From positions 23,562,501-23,626,500 of the forward strand of contig NC_135241.1 in NCBI RefSeq assembly GCF_947623445.1: a DNA stretch of 64,000 bases. Reading direction: 5' to 3'. A program made the translations under genes and the position numbers. Below are positions 1 through 10,500 of the stretch, in pieces (the first letter of the stretch is position 1; each line of letters starts with the position of its first letter). The notes beneath the pieces were generated by a model that was not told the origin of the DNA, did not search any database, and saw only the letters and a list, made by a program, of their open reading frames with translations. Source of the DNA: Clavelina lepadiformis (lineage: Eukaryota; Chordata; Ascidiacea; Aplousobranchia; Clavelinidae).

Positions 1-110
1 CCCGCACTTTCACAACTATGCACCAGGAAAGGGTCCCCACCAAATGCCACGAAAAAATTATCTAATGATTCACATTCCCCTACCACTCTATAGTTTTATA
101 TTCATTAAAT

Positions 111-422
111 CAGGGCTACTGAACTGGCGGACCGCGGTCCGAATGTGGACCTTTTCAGTGTCGAATCCGGACTTTATCTGTCTCAGTATTTACGCAAATG
201 AAATCGTCCATCATTAGTTTTGTTATTCCTGCTTATTCAATTAATCAACGAGTATGTAAGTGGTAACTTAATACCCATCCAGAGAATAATAATTATTATA
301 TTATATACCGTATTTTAATACATTTGTATGACTGTAAGTTATTTTATGAGAGTTATAACGGACCTAAGCAAATTTTGAACTTTTGTAACTGGACCTTTGC
401 TAAGAATAGTTGAGTAGCCCTG
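111..422. mobile_element. Non-autonomous hAT-type element (MITE), 312 bp
   Basis: The ends form an inverted repeat: the left begins CAGGGCTACTGAACT and the right end, reverse complemented, begins CAGGGCTACTCAACT. The element is flanked by a perfect 8-bp duplication, CATTAAAT, at 103-110 and 423-430. An 8-bp duplication with CAG...CTG ends is the hAT superfamily signature. It carries no coding capacity. It sits in the region that should hold downstream introns of the sulfotransferase-like gene. Confidence 0.88.
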
Positions 423-562
423 CATTAAATATTTCAATTTGTTCATTGAGTTTGTCTGGAGCAAAAAGCTGCTAAATATTGTGCTGCTACTAAAAAAATT
501 TTGAAACAAATGAAACATGGTTAAAATACTGAACAGAGAGTTTAAAAGACAACATAACTTAC

Positions 563-1743
563 TTCAAGCACATAAGAGTTATGTCTTCTATAAGTCTTGA
601 GGCAGAGCAGTTCATTTATGTCGTTAATCCGGAAATAGGACCTATTTCTTACACCATATGCAGCTAAACCTATTCATATCAATAGGTTAGAAAATGCTCC
701 AGTAATTTATCATTGATTCATAAATTAAACTCACAAATGTCCAAGACAAGTTAGTCAAGTGACAGATACCATTATCACATGATATGATGAAATTAATTGA
801 TCTCACAATGTTTCCTTGAAATGAAACAAACCTATGGTGGCGCCATAGTGGTAGAACCTTCGGTACGACGGTGATAAATATCGCATCAGTGTGATGATAA
901 CGTTTTTCAGTTTATTTTGTTGAGCTTTTAAGCTTTGAATCCAATCTTCTTCGCTCTCACGCATGGTCAGTATAATCTAGACAAGTTTAATGAATCTACT
1001 TGACTTGTATTAACTGTTATTCGTTATGAAATGGTAATGACTAATGAGTATGGGTTGTTATTAACATTAAATGTTATTTTGGGTTGATTGACTTGAAATT
1101 TATTTGTTTTCATTAATGGGCATTGTTAAGGACAATTATCATGTTTTGAATTACCGTGAATACTAAAATATCTTTTCCAATCTTTGTTAAGGTTTAACTG
1201 AAATATTAAATCATGTTAAAATGTACCAGCAAAAAATACTCAAAAGATAAAGGCACAGACCTTTCAAAACTTAGTTAGTTATGTCTAATTGGTTAATCAT
1301 TTATTATACTGTGTTTCTCTAATTTTATATAATTAAAATCTTTTTTAAATCTATAATTAAAATCTTCACGACTAAAAATATACGTAAATATCAAAATACC
1401 TAAAAATAACCATATGTAACACTAGCACCAACGTAAGTGCAAATTGATATTTTGCATATTTGCGGATGAAAAGCGTTCTATTAAACCTAACCTTGGCCTC
1501 AGGATATGCCTGATGTAATTCTTCCCAGAAGTACCAGGTTGGTAGATCTGTGACTGCGTCAACATCTTTGTACATGCGGCGAAAGTCGTCAATTGTTCCT
1601 CCTTCTTCACAAATTCTGATCCAGTCGTTGCCATGGTACTGGTAATGCTCAAGAAAATCATAAACATTCATGCCCAGTTGCTTCAGAGCTATGACCATGC
1701 TCTTGGTACCAGTCTTTGACATTCCAGCTAATATCACCTTCAT
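563..1743 (-). CDS. Sulfotransferase-family (Sulfotransfer_4-like) protein, 5' part
   Basis: Three minus-strand exons join in phase: 1743-1492, 976-832 and 663-563; the gene continues off the left edge. The protein begins MKVILAGMSKTGTKSM, a P-loop-like PAPS-binding start typical of the small sulfotransferase/P-loop NTPase family, which is expanded in ascidians. Exon 2 carries IILTMRESEEDWIQS and SPSYRRFYHYG, and exon 3 carries LKTYRRHNSYVLE; all three are family-typical blocks. Members are thought to transfer sulfate from PAPS, but most are biochemically uncharacterised. The ATG at 1743 lies 5 nt after a good acceptor (TTAATTCTAG), so the 5' end may come from trans-splicing or from an upstream noncoding exon. 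The C-terminal domain is not in this window. The family call is good; the substrate is unknown. Confidence 0.8.
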
Positions 1744-2021
1744 TTTTCCTAGAATTAATTGACTGAAAATTGCCAATGTAGCAGTTACAATTATTACCAA
1801 CATTAGCGAAGGTATTTCAAATAATTATGCAATATCAGTAATGCGTGATATACATAGAACAGTAAATGCTATTACAATGCCTTTGTAGTCAGTAAATGGA
1901 TATGTCACAAGTAACATTTCAGCAGAGGCACACAAAAGAATGATTCAGTTTTATGTAACACAAGCCAAGACGGTAACAGCAGACCTGTGTCAAACAGCCC
2001 AAGTCATTTTAATGTCGGATC

Positions 2022-2200
2022 CGTAGTCGACTGGTTTGAGCGCTGGGCTTACAATTTACAATAATGCGGCAGAGTGCAATACCCAGTGGTGCTACCGTTG
2101 TAATGACCGTGGGCAAGGCATTAACGATGCTAGATCCTGGTCAGTGGTCCCGATAAACAGTTCCAAATTCTGGCAAAAAAGCACAAAAAAAATACATGTT
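2022..2200 (+). repeat. tRNA-derived SINE copy 1
   Basis: The head resembles a Pol III box A/B tRNA-like region (GGTTTGAGCGCTGGGCTT, then GAGTGCAATACCC). A body follows with GGGCAAGGCATTAACGATGC, and the tail contains GTGGTCCCGATAAACAGTTC followed by an A-rich run. The same body and tail recur in reverse orientation near 40515-40660 and 45925-45992, which is why I call it a dispersed repeat rather than a gene. Confidence 0.6.
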
Positions 2201-3072
2201 CATCTACCGAAACTTGCACAACGGCTAGCTTGGTAAGAGGAATTATCGCCAGGTTGAAGTCGTACAAAAAGATTCCTTAGTTTGCGGACAAAGATTATAA
2301 TATAATATGACAATCTGCAGTCTTCCACCACGCACCATCATCCCATGTCAAAAAGAAATGAAAATGCTCAAACAACACCATAGGGAATTACCCTAAACTT
2401 TATGTCATCATAGACATCAACGAATAATAAGGAAAGCCACCTGGGGATAAGGAAATGTGCTAATTAAATTTTAAGTCACAAATTTGCATATTGTTATATA
2501 TCTTTTGGTTTGTAGGACAAGAAATATAATCTCCGTTTGAGTTAACTATTGTAAGCTGTGAATTACAAAAGCGATTGTTACTCGATCTCTTTGGAAAACT
2601 TTTCGTGGTGATCATTTTGACTGTTGCGACTTGCGAACCTCTTTTACAGCAAATCGATTTTTCATCATTTTTTCCCCGTACGAAATTATTGCGACAGTAA
2701 ACAAACCCCGTCCGTAACTGCTGAACTGTGGTTAAGAGAAAGGCTCACTGATGTGTAATCGGGTGGACGGCTGCTATAAAACAAAATTATGTCTAACTTT
2801 TACGCCAAACTATGTGCGGGAGATCTCTGTAACGGACATGGTATTTTTTTGTATTGTTTATTTTTCGCAATAGACTGTGCGGTGTCATCCTCGCCGAAGG
2901 AACTGTCAATCTGAATCAGTTCGCAAGTTATCAACTGATATTAGCTACGGAATTGATAATTATTTGCGCAGCCATATACTAAAGCATGAGTAAGCTATTA
3001 TATAATTGTCCTAGTTCAGTAGCCTGGTTTGTAAAAAGTGATAAAACGCCAGAAAGAAAAACGGATATAGTA

Positions 3073-3155
3073 TACAAGTTTACAACCACAGGATGCCTTT
3101 TGTATGCTAGCCCCCAGTTACTCAAATCGTGATGACATCTGGTTGTGCACTTGTA
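3073..3155. repeat. Short inverted-repeat element, copy A (83 bp)
   Basis: The ends are inverted: TACAAGTTTACAACCACAGG on the left and, reverse complemented, TACAAGTGCACAACCAGATG on the right. A closely related copy lies at 45300-45381 and shares the interior (CCCCAGTTACTCAAAT versus CCCCAGCTACTCAAAT). It looks like a tiny MITE-like palindromic repeat of undetermined superfamily. Confidence 0.6.
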
Positions 3156-3685
3156 AACTAGACCTAAAATCAAATTGACGTCAAATTGTAGTGCCAAATC
3201 AGACTTTTAAAAGTACAGCAAGCCTATTTACGTAATTTTCCTGCTTTCGTAGATTGTTAGTGTCAATCTCTTGTACGTTTGCACTTCGTCTTCAAGGCCT
3301 AAATGAGTAGGAGTTAGCCTATGAGGTAATAAAAAGAAATTACTAAATTATGAGGTAATTAATACTCAATACTCGTTCATTAGCATATTAATGCATACTA
3401 GGCTAACACCAACTGGTTTGAATCTTTCGTCTCTGTACTGCGCTTTTGACAAAAAATAAAGTGATTGATCAATTGATTGATCCTGATATAGGAGAGCAAA
3501 AGTAAAGAAAAAGTATTTAAGCTATAGCAGTAGCAGTTAACCTCTTCATGTAGAAGCGAATTTTGAAGGTTAACTGCAAGTTCTGAGTTTTAACGACTTA
3601 AATTGAGCTGATTTTATGTTGTTTTTAGTGCATATTTTTACGTAAGTTGTAGCTTGTCATACACAATAGAGCAAAACGATTTAAA

Positions 3686-4696
3686 ATGGAAAATCAGCAG
3701 AATGGTGATGGTGATTTTCAAGTGGATAATGATCCTGATGATTTTCCGTCTTCAAGTCAGTCTTCCGGAGATGTAAGAAGAAGAGACCAAGAGCCTGAAA
3801 TTTTGAAGAAAAATCCACCCCCAGTCCGACCAAGACCAGCAAGCACTTATGGACGTCGAAGAACACCGCACAGCAACTTCAATGAATCAAATGCCACTTC
3901 ATCTAATAACAGTTTAATGCAACAGCCAACTCCGATCCATGACTATGAAGCTTCTCCTTTGTCTAACACTAGTAATAGCTTCCAAGAGCTTTCTGAAGAG
4001 CCACAATCCAGCAGTGCATCAGCACAGAACCCTTCGGATATTCCATCAACCAGCAACGGTACTTCATGCGCCACAGCAGTGGATGGGGTTAAAACGCGCA
4101 CCTTTGCCCAGCAAGTCAGCAGGGAAGAAATGCAAATCGGTGAGCAGGCAAGGCTGTTGCTCAATCTCTTCATTCAAGAACGTGCTGGTGTTGAAAACGC
4201 ACAAGTGACACCCATAATACGGGACTTGTGTCCGGCTGATAAGTCCAGTATGGCAACTGCTGGTTTTAGCGATGAAAGCTTGAGTGACATCGCCCTGACT
4301 TTGCGCAGAATCGGTGATGATATTTCACGCAATGCTGAGCTTAATAACTTTATCGAGCAAGTCCCCGTGCATTCAACACGCAACGTTTTTATGAAGGTGT
4401 GTTTGCAAATTTTTCAAGATGGAAATCTTAATTGGGGAAGAGTTGTGGCACTTTTTTATTTTGCGTATCGTTTGATCATCAGGACACTGACAAAAGGGCT
4501 GGATAGCGTGCCATGGGCTCGAGAGCTGTTGTCGTGGGCGGTAGAATTTATTGTCCGTCACGTGGCGCGGTGGATCATCAGCAGAGGGGGATGGAGAATG
4601 ATCAAGGAATGGTTCGGCGTTCCAAACCAGGTTTGGGTTGGGCTTTGTGCTGCTGGCCTAGCCATGACACTTTGGGCTCTTTTTAAAAAAGATTAA
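3686..4696 (+). CDS. BAX: BAX-like pro-apoptotic Bcl-2 family protein, intronless
   Basis: This 336-residue single-exon protein is a Bcl-2 family effector of mitochondrial outer-membrane permeabilisation. The helix-1 block LLLNLFIQERAG (about 156-167) matches BAX LLLQGFIQDRAG. BH3 is LRRIGDD (206-212) in the context LTLRRIGDDISRNAEL. BH1 is DGNLNWGRVVALFYFA with NWGR at about 249, nearly identical to vertebrate BAX. BH2 is WIISRGGW at about 296, and a hydrophobic C-terminal anchor at about 314-333 ends in a KKD tail. Vertebrate BAX is about 192 residues; here a Ser/Pro/Gln-rich, low-complexity extension of about 145 residues precedes the core. The start is the first ATG of the frame with AAAATGG context. 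Absence of introns, where vertebrate BAX has several, could mean intron loss or an old retrocopy, but the frame is intact. BAK is less likely given the BH1 wording. Confidence 0.93.
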   Translation: MENQQNGDGDFQVDNDPDDFPSSSQSSGDVRRRDQEPEILKKNPPPVRPRPASTYGRRRTPHSNFNESNATSSNNSLMQQPTPIHDYEASPLSNTSNSFQELSEEPQSSSASAQNPSDIPSTSNGTSCATAVDGVKTRTFAQQVSREEMQIGEQARLLLNLFIQERAGVENAQVTPIIRDLCPADKSSMATAGFSDESLSDIALTLRRIGDDISRNAELNNFIEQVPVHSTRNVFMKVCLQIFQDGNLNWGRVVALFYFAYRLIIRTLTKGLDSVPWARELLSWAVEFIVRHVARWIISRGGWRMIKEWFGVPNQVWVGLCAAGLAMTLWALFKKD

Positions 4697-6422
4697 TCTT
4701 GTTTTAATGTTCTTTTGTATCATTTGAGTATAGAAGAGTTTATTGCTTTTTAGCCTTTATTAATTTCATCAGTTTTCTATGAATGTACAATCGTGGTGCT
4801 AGTTTTAGTACTGCTGGTACCGGATAACATAACATACAAATGGACTGTTTAATGCATGAGCTTTACTGGCACAGCTTTACTGGCCTCAGTATAGACAACT
4901 TACAACAAATGCAAAGTTCTGACATAATGAACATGTTAGATTGTTTACAGCATTGCACGGCAGCATGTTGATTTAAGAAAATTAAAAATAATGTGATGTT
5001 AGTTTTTACCAAAAAATTGGATAAAATCTAACACCCCTAAATATTTAAAAGCACTATATTATGTTCTTATGCCACGAATGCAAACGGTGAAGATAAGTTG
5101 CTGTTCAAAGCGCTTATTTGTGCATTTTATTTCATTGATATCGAACCAGGGTAACTGTTTCCTTCCTAGAGTTGGCAATCAAAAACCAGTAGACATAATT
5201 TGACCCCAACTCTCCAAACAATGTAGCAATCCATTTTGTACTTGGTATACATTTTCAGTGTGCTGTATTGTTTACTGCGCTTGTAGTGATGTGACTATTG
5301 TAATGCTGTTAATTGCATACTAATATGATATGTATGCTCTTTCAGCAAGAATGTTTATATATCTGTTTTGGATTTTTCTAGCTATGTTTGTTTTCACTGT
5401 TCTATTATTTTCATATATCATGATTTCATTTTGATTTTGTACACAATTGATATAATTTGGTGATAAGCAAGATTTTAGCAAACGATGGTTCCTTGTAAAG
5501 GCAAAGATTTGTAAAATTCACTGAACACAACTTACTTACATTTATACTTTTGTAGGTTTTGTTTTTTGTATTATTTACCGAACTGTGGTGAGTTGTGTTG
5601 ATATTACTATCTATGAATTGTGTGAACAAATCCCCTGACGGCTGTCCAATTAATTAAATCCTGACTGAACAATACTGTAATATACAGTAGTACTGTGCTT
5701 ATTGCAACACCAGCATTTTATACTATTTGTTATTTTGATTTCTTGAACGTGTTGATTGTGACTCAGCATTTCTGTTCCAATCATCAATCCTAAGGGTAAT
5801 TGTTTACGAATTCAATACGGATTGCGACACCATATCAGGTTTCACCATCGATTGTGTTAGAGAAGAATTGTTGACTCTCTGACATCTTCATATGTTTATT
5901 ATTGTTAAACTCAATATTATCGCTGTTTTGTTTTATCTATATGTATTTACGAACAAATAATTACTTCTAATTAAAAAAATGCTTGTAGTGTAATTTTGGC
6001 AGCATAGAGTAATATTTTAGTATATTTTAGGCTTATGCTGATTGTATTTGTTTGCTGAACATCTGCAACGGTTGAAAAACATCTGCTTTTTTAAATTTAT
6101 CATACATGCGTGTGTAATTGTTTTTCAAGCTGATTTGGTATGACAGTTTATGTGTACAATGTTTGTCGCAACCACTAATTGAGATTTATGAAATTTGATG
6201 GATTGTTTGGCGCTGTTGTATTCTTATGATTGCACAAAATACTTTGTAAATCTATTGAATAGATTCCATCTCCAGCATTCTTCATTCCTGTGACATTTTT
6301 TAAAGTTATGTTACTGGTGTGGCGTATTCTACGTTCAATTTTACCACTGACATGCATTTTAATTGTAGATGCTGCGTGCTTCATAGGACTAGGAAATTGC
6401 TTTGGTTGGTCTCTGCCTCGCT
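4697..6422. other. Intergenic: 3' of BAX, upstream of MRPL40
   Basis: This is AT-rich sequence with many stops in all frames. It should include the BAX 3' UTR and the MRPL40 promoter. I see no further gene or clear repeat. Confidence 0.6.
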
Positions 6423-7343
6423 ATGGCATTGAAGAAGATTTTCTTTGCACTGCCTGTTTGTAGCTCCCGATGGATATCAACATCTTACTCGAGATCTGCG
6501 GGATTTCAGGGATCAAAGGCCAATATTCCGTTGGAGATGAAACTGAGGATGATCGAGAGGAAGAAAAGAAGAGTCGAGAAGCTTTCCAAACAACCTCTCG
6601 CTTTCATCCCGATCACAGACTTTTTTATTCCGTATTCGTGGAAAATGGATGAACGGTTAGTTTTCCTGAAATGATTGACAGAAAATGTATATTTGCATGG
6701 TGATGCGATGTTGCAATACGACCACAGCAATGCCAGCACTTAGCTACAAACATAAAGGAAGTTGTTGAAAGTGATATGCTAATTAGTCATCCACTCATTG
6801 AATGGGACCTCAATTTATGCAAAGTTGTTATGCGAGATAGTTAAAAAACTGCAAAATGGCCTTAGCTATACAAAGCATGTGACTTTTAGGGCGCGGCCAA
6901 AGCTGGAAATTTCTGAAGAAGAAGAAGACAAACGAGTTCTCCTGGAAAAAGAGTGGGCGAGGAAAACTTTCCGGTCTCGCAAGCAAGAAAGCTGGAAAAT
7001 AAAATTACTCCTGCGTCACCAGGTGAAACTTTTTTTGGGTGTTGCTGTACCTTACGTAGCTCTTGTAACAATAACAAGTAATTTACATCAATAACCTTAC
7101 AAAATCTACCTCCCGACAACGCAATGTTAACATTACTTATAGCAAAGGGCTTTAGAAGAATTGCGGCAGGAATCAGAAAAGCTTTACAATGCAGCACTAC
7201 AGTGTGAAGATCTTTCCATCCCATTCACATGCCGAGGTCCTGTGCAGAGCACGCCGCTTGAGGGCTACCTTCCACCACTAGGTGGCTATGAACACACAGA
7301 TCCCTTATTCTCGAAAGACGACTTAAGCTTGCCAGAAGTTTGA
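6423..7343 (+). CDS. MRPL40: Mitochondrial large ribosomal subunit protein mL40
   Basis: Three exons (6423-6655, 6890-7022, 7143-7343) join in phase to give 188 residues; human MRPL40 has 206. Diagnostic blocks are PLAFIPITDFFIP in exon 1 (human LIPIEDFITP), RPKLEISEEEEDKRVLLEKE in exon 2 (human [20 protein letters not shown]) and QRALEELRQESEKL in exon 3 (human QEALEELQLESPKL). The N-terminus, MALKKIFFALPVCSSRWIST, is basic and hydrophobic like a mitochondrial presequence. The protein is a structural component of the mitoribosome large subunit in the matrix. The exon 3 acceptor was chosen at 7142 because it is the one that keeps phase. A polyadenylation signal follows at 7356-7361. The gene is convergent with the USP25/28 gene. 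Confidence 0.92.
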
Positions 7344-7355
7344 TTTGATATTTGA

Positions 7356-7361
7356 AATAAA
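7356..7361 (+). terminator. Poly(A) signal AATAAA for MRPL40
   Basis: AATAAA lies 12 nt after the MRPL40 stop codon. It gives a very short 3' UTR and sits only about 20 nt from the opposing signal of the USP25/28 gene. Confidence 0.65.
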
Positions 7362-7381
7362 ACAGCTGTTTATAAAAACCT

Positions 7382-7387
7382 TTTATT
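7382..7387 (-). terminator. Poly(A) signal AATAAA (minus strand) for USP25/28
   Basis: TTTATT on the plus strand reads AATAAA on the minus strand, about 155 nt beyond the USP25/28 stop codon. No closer signal was seen. Cleavage downstream of it would overlap the MRPL40 terminal exon. Confidence 0.55.
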
Positions 7388-7540
7388 GTTGCATCACAGT
7401 GTAAAAAGTTAAGCTGTTTAAAAGATGATTATGGCAAGGTGCCTCCATCATCCAACAACATTGCAAGATAGGAGCAGTAACACATGAAAACACGAGCCAT
7501 TTTTTGTTCACGCACATTTTATGGAAGACCACGAAGTAGA

Positions 7541-10500
7541 TCAACAAGCAGGGGGCTGCAATAGTAGTAAATTCATAACATTTTCATAACGCTGAAAAAG
7601 ATCGGTTGGCTTTTCGTCATCTTGAACGGCGATGCTTTGCACAAACATAGGGTTCGTGTCTAGAAACTCAGTCAATGCGTCCGAGAGTTGGTCACGAGGT
7701 GTAACTAAAAATATTGACAGAAACAGTTCCACGTACTTCTTCACAAGACGTATTTTAACAAACTTTCTTTATCAAACGAACAACAATAAGCAGTGAAAAT
7801 ACAAAGACATTAACTACGAGAACTACACAAGATAAAACAACTACAACCACTACTAAATCCAGCCAGGAACTTACCAATTTCTTCTTCAATCAAAGAGCAC
7901 CAAGCATCGCGAATTGAATCAGCGAGTTGCAAATCGTGCGAAGTTCCTCCACCTTTGGATGAGGAGAGCAGGACGGACATGCATGGGATCAACCTCTTCC
8001 TCATGATTTCAAGTCCCCGGGTGGCTGTGGCTTTCTCATTTGATCGCATTAAACTGAGCGCGTCTTCATGCACTCTCTGCAGCAGTAATCAAAAACATAC
8101 AAGAGACATTGCGCTTACATTACAATTGTCAGCTACAGTTAGATCGGCGACAATAAAGTCAGTGCTAGCACCTGACAAACTGAGAATGGATAGTAATAAG
8201 TCAAAAACATATTTAAGAAGCAAAGTGGACTTGCTTAAGTTTTAAAGAAACCGATGGTTGCTATGTGACAGCTCATTTTGCCAACGACTAATGCTAACCT
8301 GAATGCATATCCTGCTGTATCTTCCTACTAGTTTGATGTCTATGTCCATATGTGGCTCTGTGCTGCTGATGACTTGCTTTCGGTCGTGAATCGTTACGAA
8401 GTGCTGAAGGGCCTCAAAATATTCCCTACGGTGAAATAATTCTAAACCATGTATCAGGTGACAAGTGGCAGAGCAGAAGGACTGGTAGCGATCTTTCCAT
8501 TCCTTTACAATAAAGTTGATGAGCTGTTAATTACAGCAAGCCCCTGGTTTGTAGAGGCCCAATTCATGTAGTTATAACTTTCGTGCCATTAACATCATAA
8601 AAGTAACAGCTATATATGTACATTGTACAGCATTGGTAATGCCAATAGTGGGAATAATTCCTGATTAAATGAATATTAACAAATCATCACAAGGTATATA
8701 CTGGAATAAAAGAGATTCGAGATCCACCTTATATTGGGATGCGTCGAGATCTTCAGGTGTGAGATTGTTCAACTTATCCAAAGCACAATTCATAATATCC
8801 GACGATCTTTTGTCATATTTTAGTCTAGCATCAGTGAATTGCTCCAAAATACATCGTTCTATCACCTACAGAAACGGTAGGGCTAGAAAATGAACTGAAT
8901 GCGACAATCGCTGTCTGTTACGTTGTATTTCAATGCGATTGTCAGCAATGGTTTTCAAATCACCATCACAGCTAACCTTTCTTGGTGCATCATTCTGATA
9001 AAGATAAATGACAATATTCAACAACCGCGGATCGGATTTCAAACTGTTTGGCTCCTCCGAGAGTCTTCGTAATCTTTTCATCTCATCGTTGATCGCCTGT
9101 TTTAAAAAAAAGTCTTAAAAATTCCGAAAAAAATTCAAACTTGGAGATTCAATCTGTTACACTCTTGCTCTGAATGGGGCTGCAATACACGTCGTGTATG
9201 TCAAGTTTAAGTTGACAAAAGCCAGACAGGAGTAGAAAAGAAACAAATACAGGAGGAACCAAGAGAGATTACGCAAGAGCATCAATTGCATCTTCCTACC
9301 TCTAACAATGCTTCTTCTGGACCATCTAAGTTATATGTCTTTCCCACTTTCATAATTGCCAATACACAGGACTGTATAACAGGGCAAGAAGCGCCCTAGG
9401 AAGAAAGAAAAAAAAGAATTTCTAACTTTTGCTTTATCTAAAGCAGGGATTCCCAACCTTTTTTATTACTCGCACCTCTGGAAATTTTTTTCATGTATTG
9501 TCAAACACCTTACTTCCAAGGAATGCAGCTTTTAACTAACGGAAGTTAAACACTTTGGGATGCAAATAATTGCCTTTCCCTAGATCTTGCACCCCCTAAT
9601 AATTCATCTCACACCCCTGGTTGAGAACCCCTGATCTAAGGCAACCCAGTGTGAAAAGCCTGTTTGCGCTGGTGAGAGAAATCTAGCGAAATAAATGGGA
9701 AAGAAAATAAACCTCTTCTTCATCAAAGAGAGTGAAGGTCACATCAGGAGGATTTTGTTCAAGAATAACATCGTTATCAAAGTTTTTTTCGCTCTCGTTC
9801 ATATCTCTGTTGGATTCTTTCCCGCTATTACTTTCAGCATTCTCCTGATCTTCGCTCAGCTGATATTGTCAGAAAAATGAGGAAGAAAAGAGGAAGAACA
9901 AGGAGATTAAAGATTTGCGAGATCAAAAGGATGTTGGTAGTTTAGTGAACGAAGCAGAAATATTTCTGTTCACACCATATATTTCAATTTCAAATTCTTC
10001 AAACACGATTCACCTTTTCAAGTGCTTTCTCCGCTCCCATTCCCTGATAAGTGTCACCGGCTCGATCGATCGCCGTTTTCAGATCACCGAGGTTCCACGT
10101 GCCGTTCTCCTCCGATGTGTCCACTGAAATATCGAGTCAACATTGATATAAAAATATGCCAAATTAGAACAGCAATCTGCACTTCAATAAAAATATTCTG
10201 ACAATACAGCGCTGGTAAGTTTCTGAAGATTCCGCGGAGCAAACTGAAAGTTGGTGCCGTTATGACGGATGCAATAATCACTTCTTCACGCAAACGGTGC
10301 AGAAAAGAATGAAAAACAACCGATGACCTTTTACACATACTTTTCGTAGACATGTCTCCACTGCCGTCTCCTTGGCATTGAAGAGAGAGCTTTGTGGCTT
10401 GCTCCAGATTCCAGCGATCTAAATCTTCCTCGAATTTTTGGTTGTGTTTCTGCACATGTTTCACTAGGGTTGCATCCAAGGATACTTCACCAGATGCATC

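Larger units (their letters stand above)
1744..3685. other. Intergenic: between sulfotransferase-like gene and BAX
   Basis: I find no supported gene here. The stretch holds a tRNA-derived SINE copy (about 2022-2200) and one copy of a short inverted-repeat element (3073-3155). The two gene starts are divergent, so both promoters should lie in this 1.9 kb. Confidence 0.6.
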
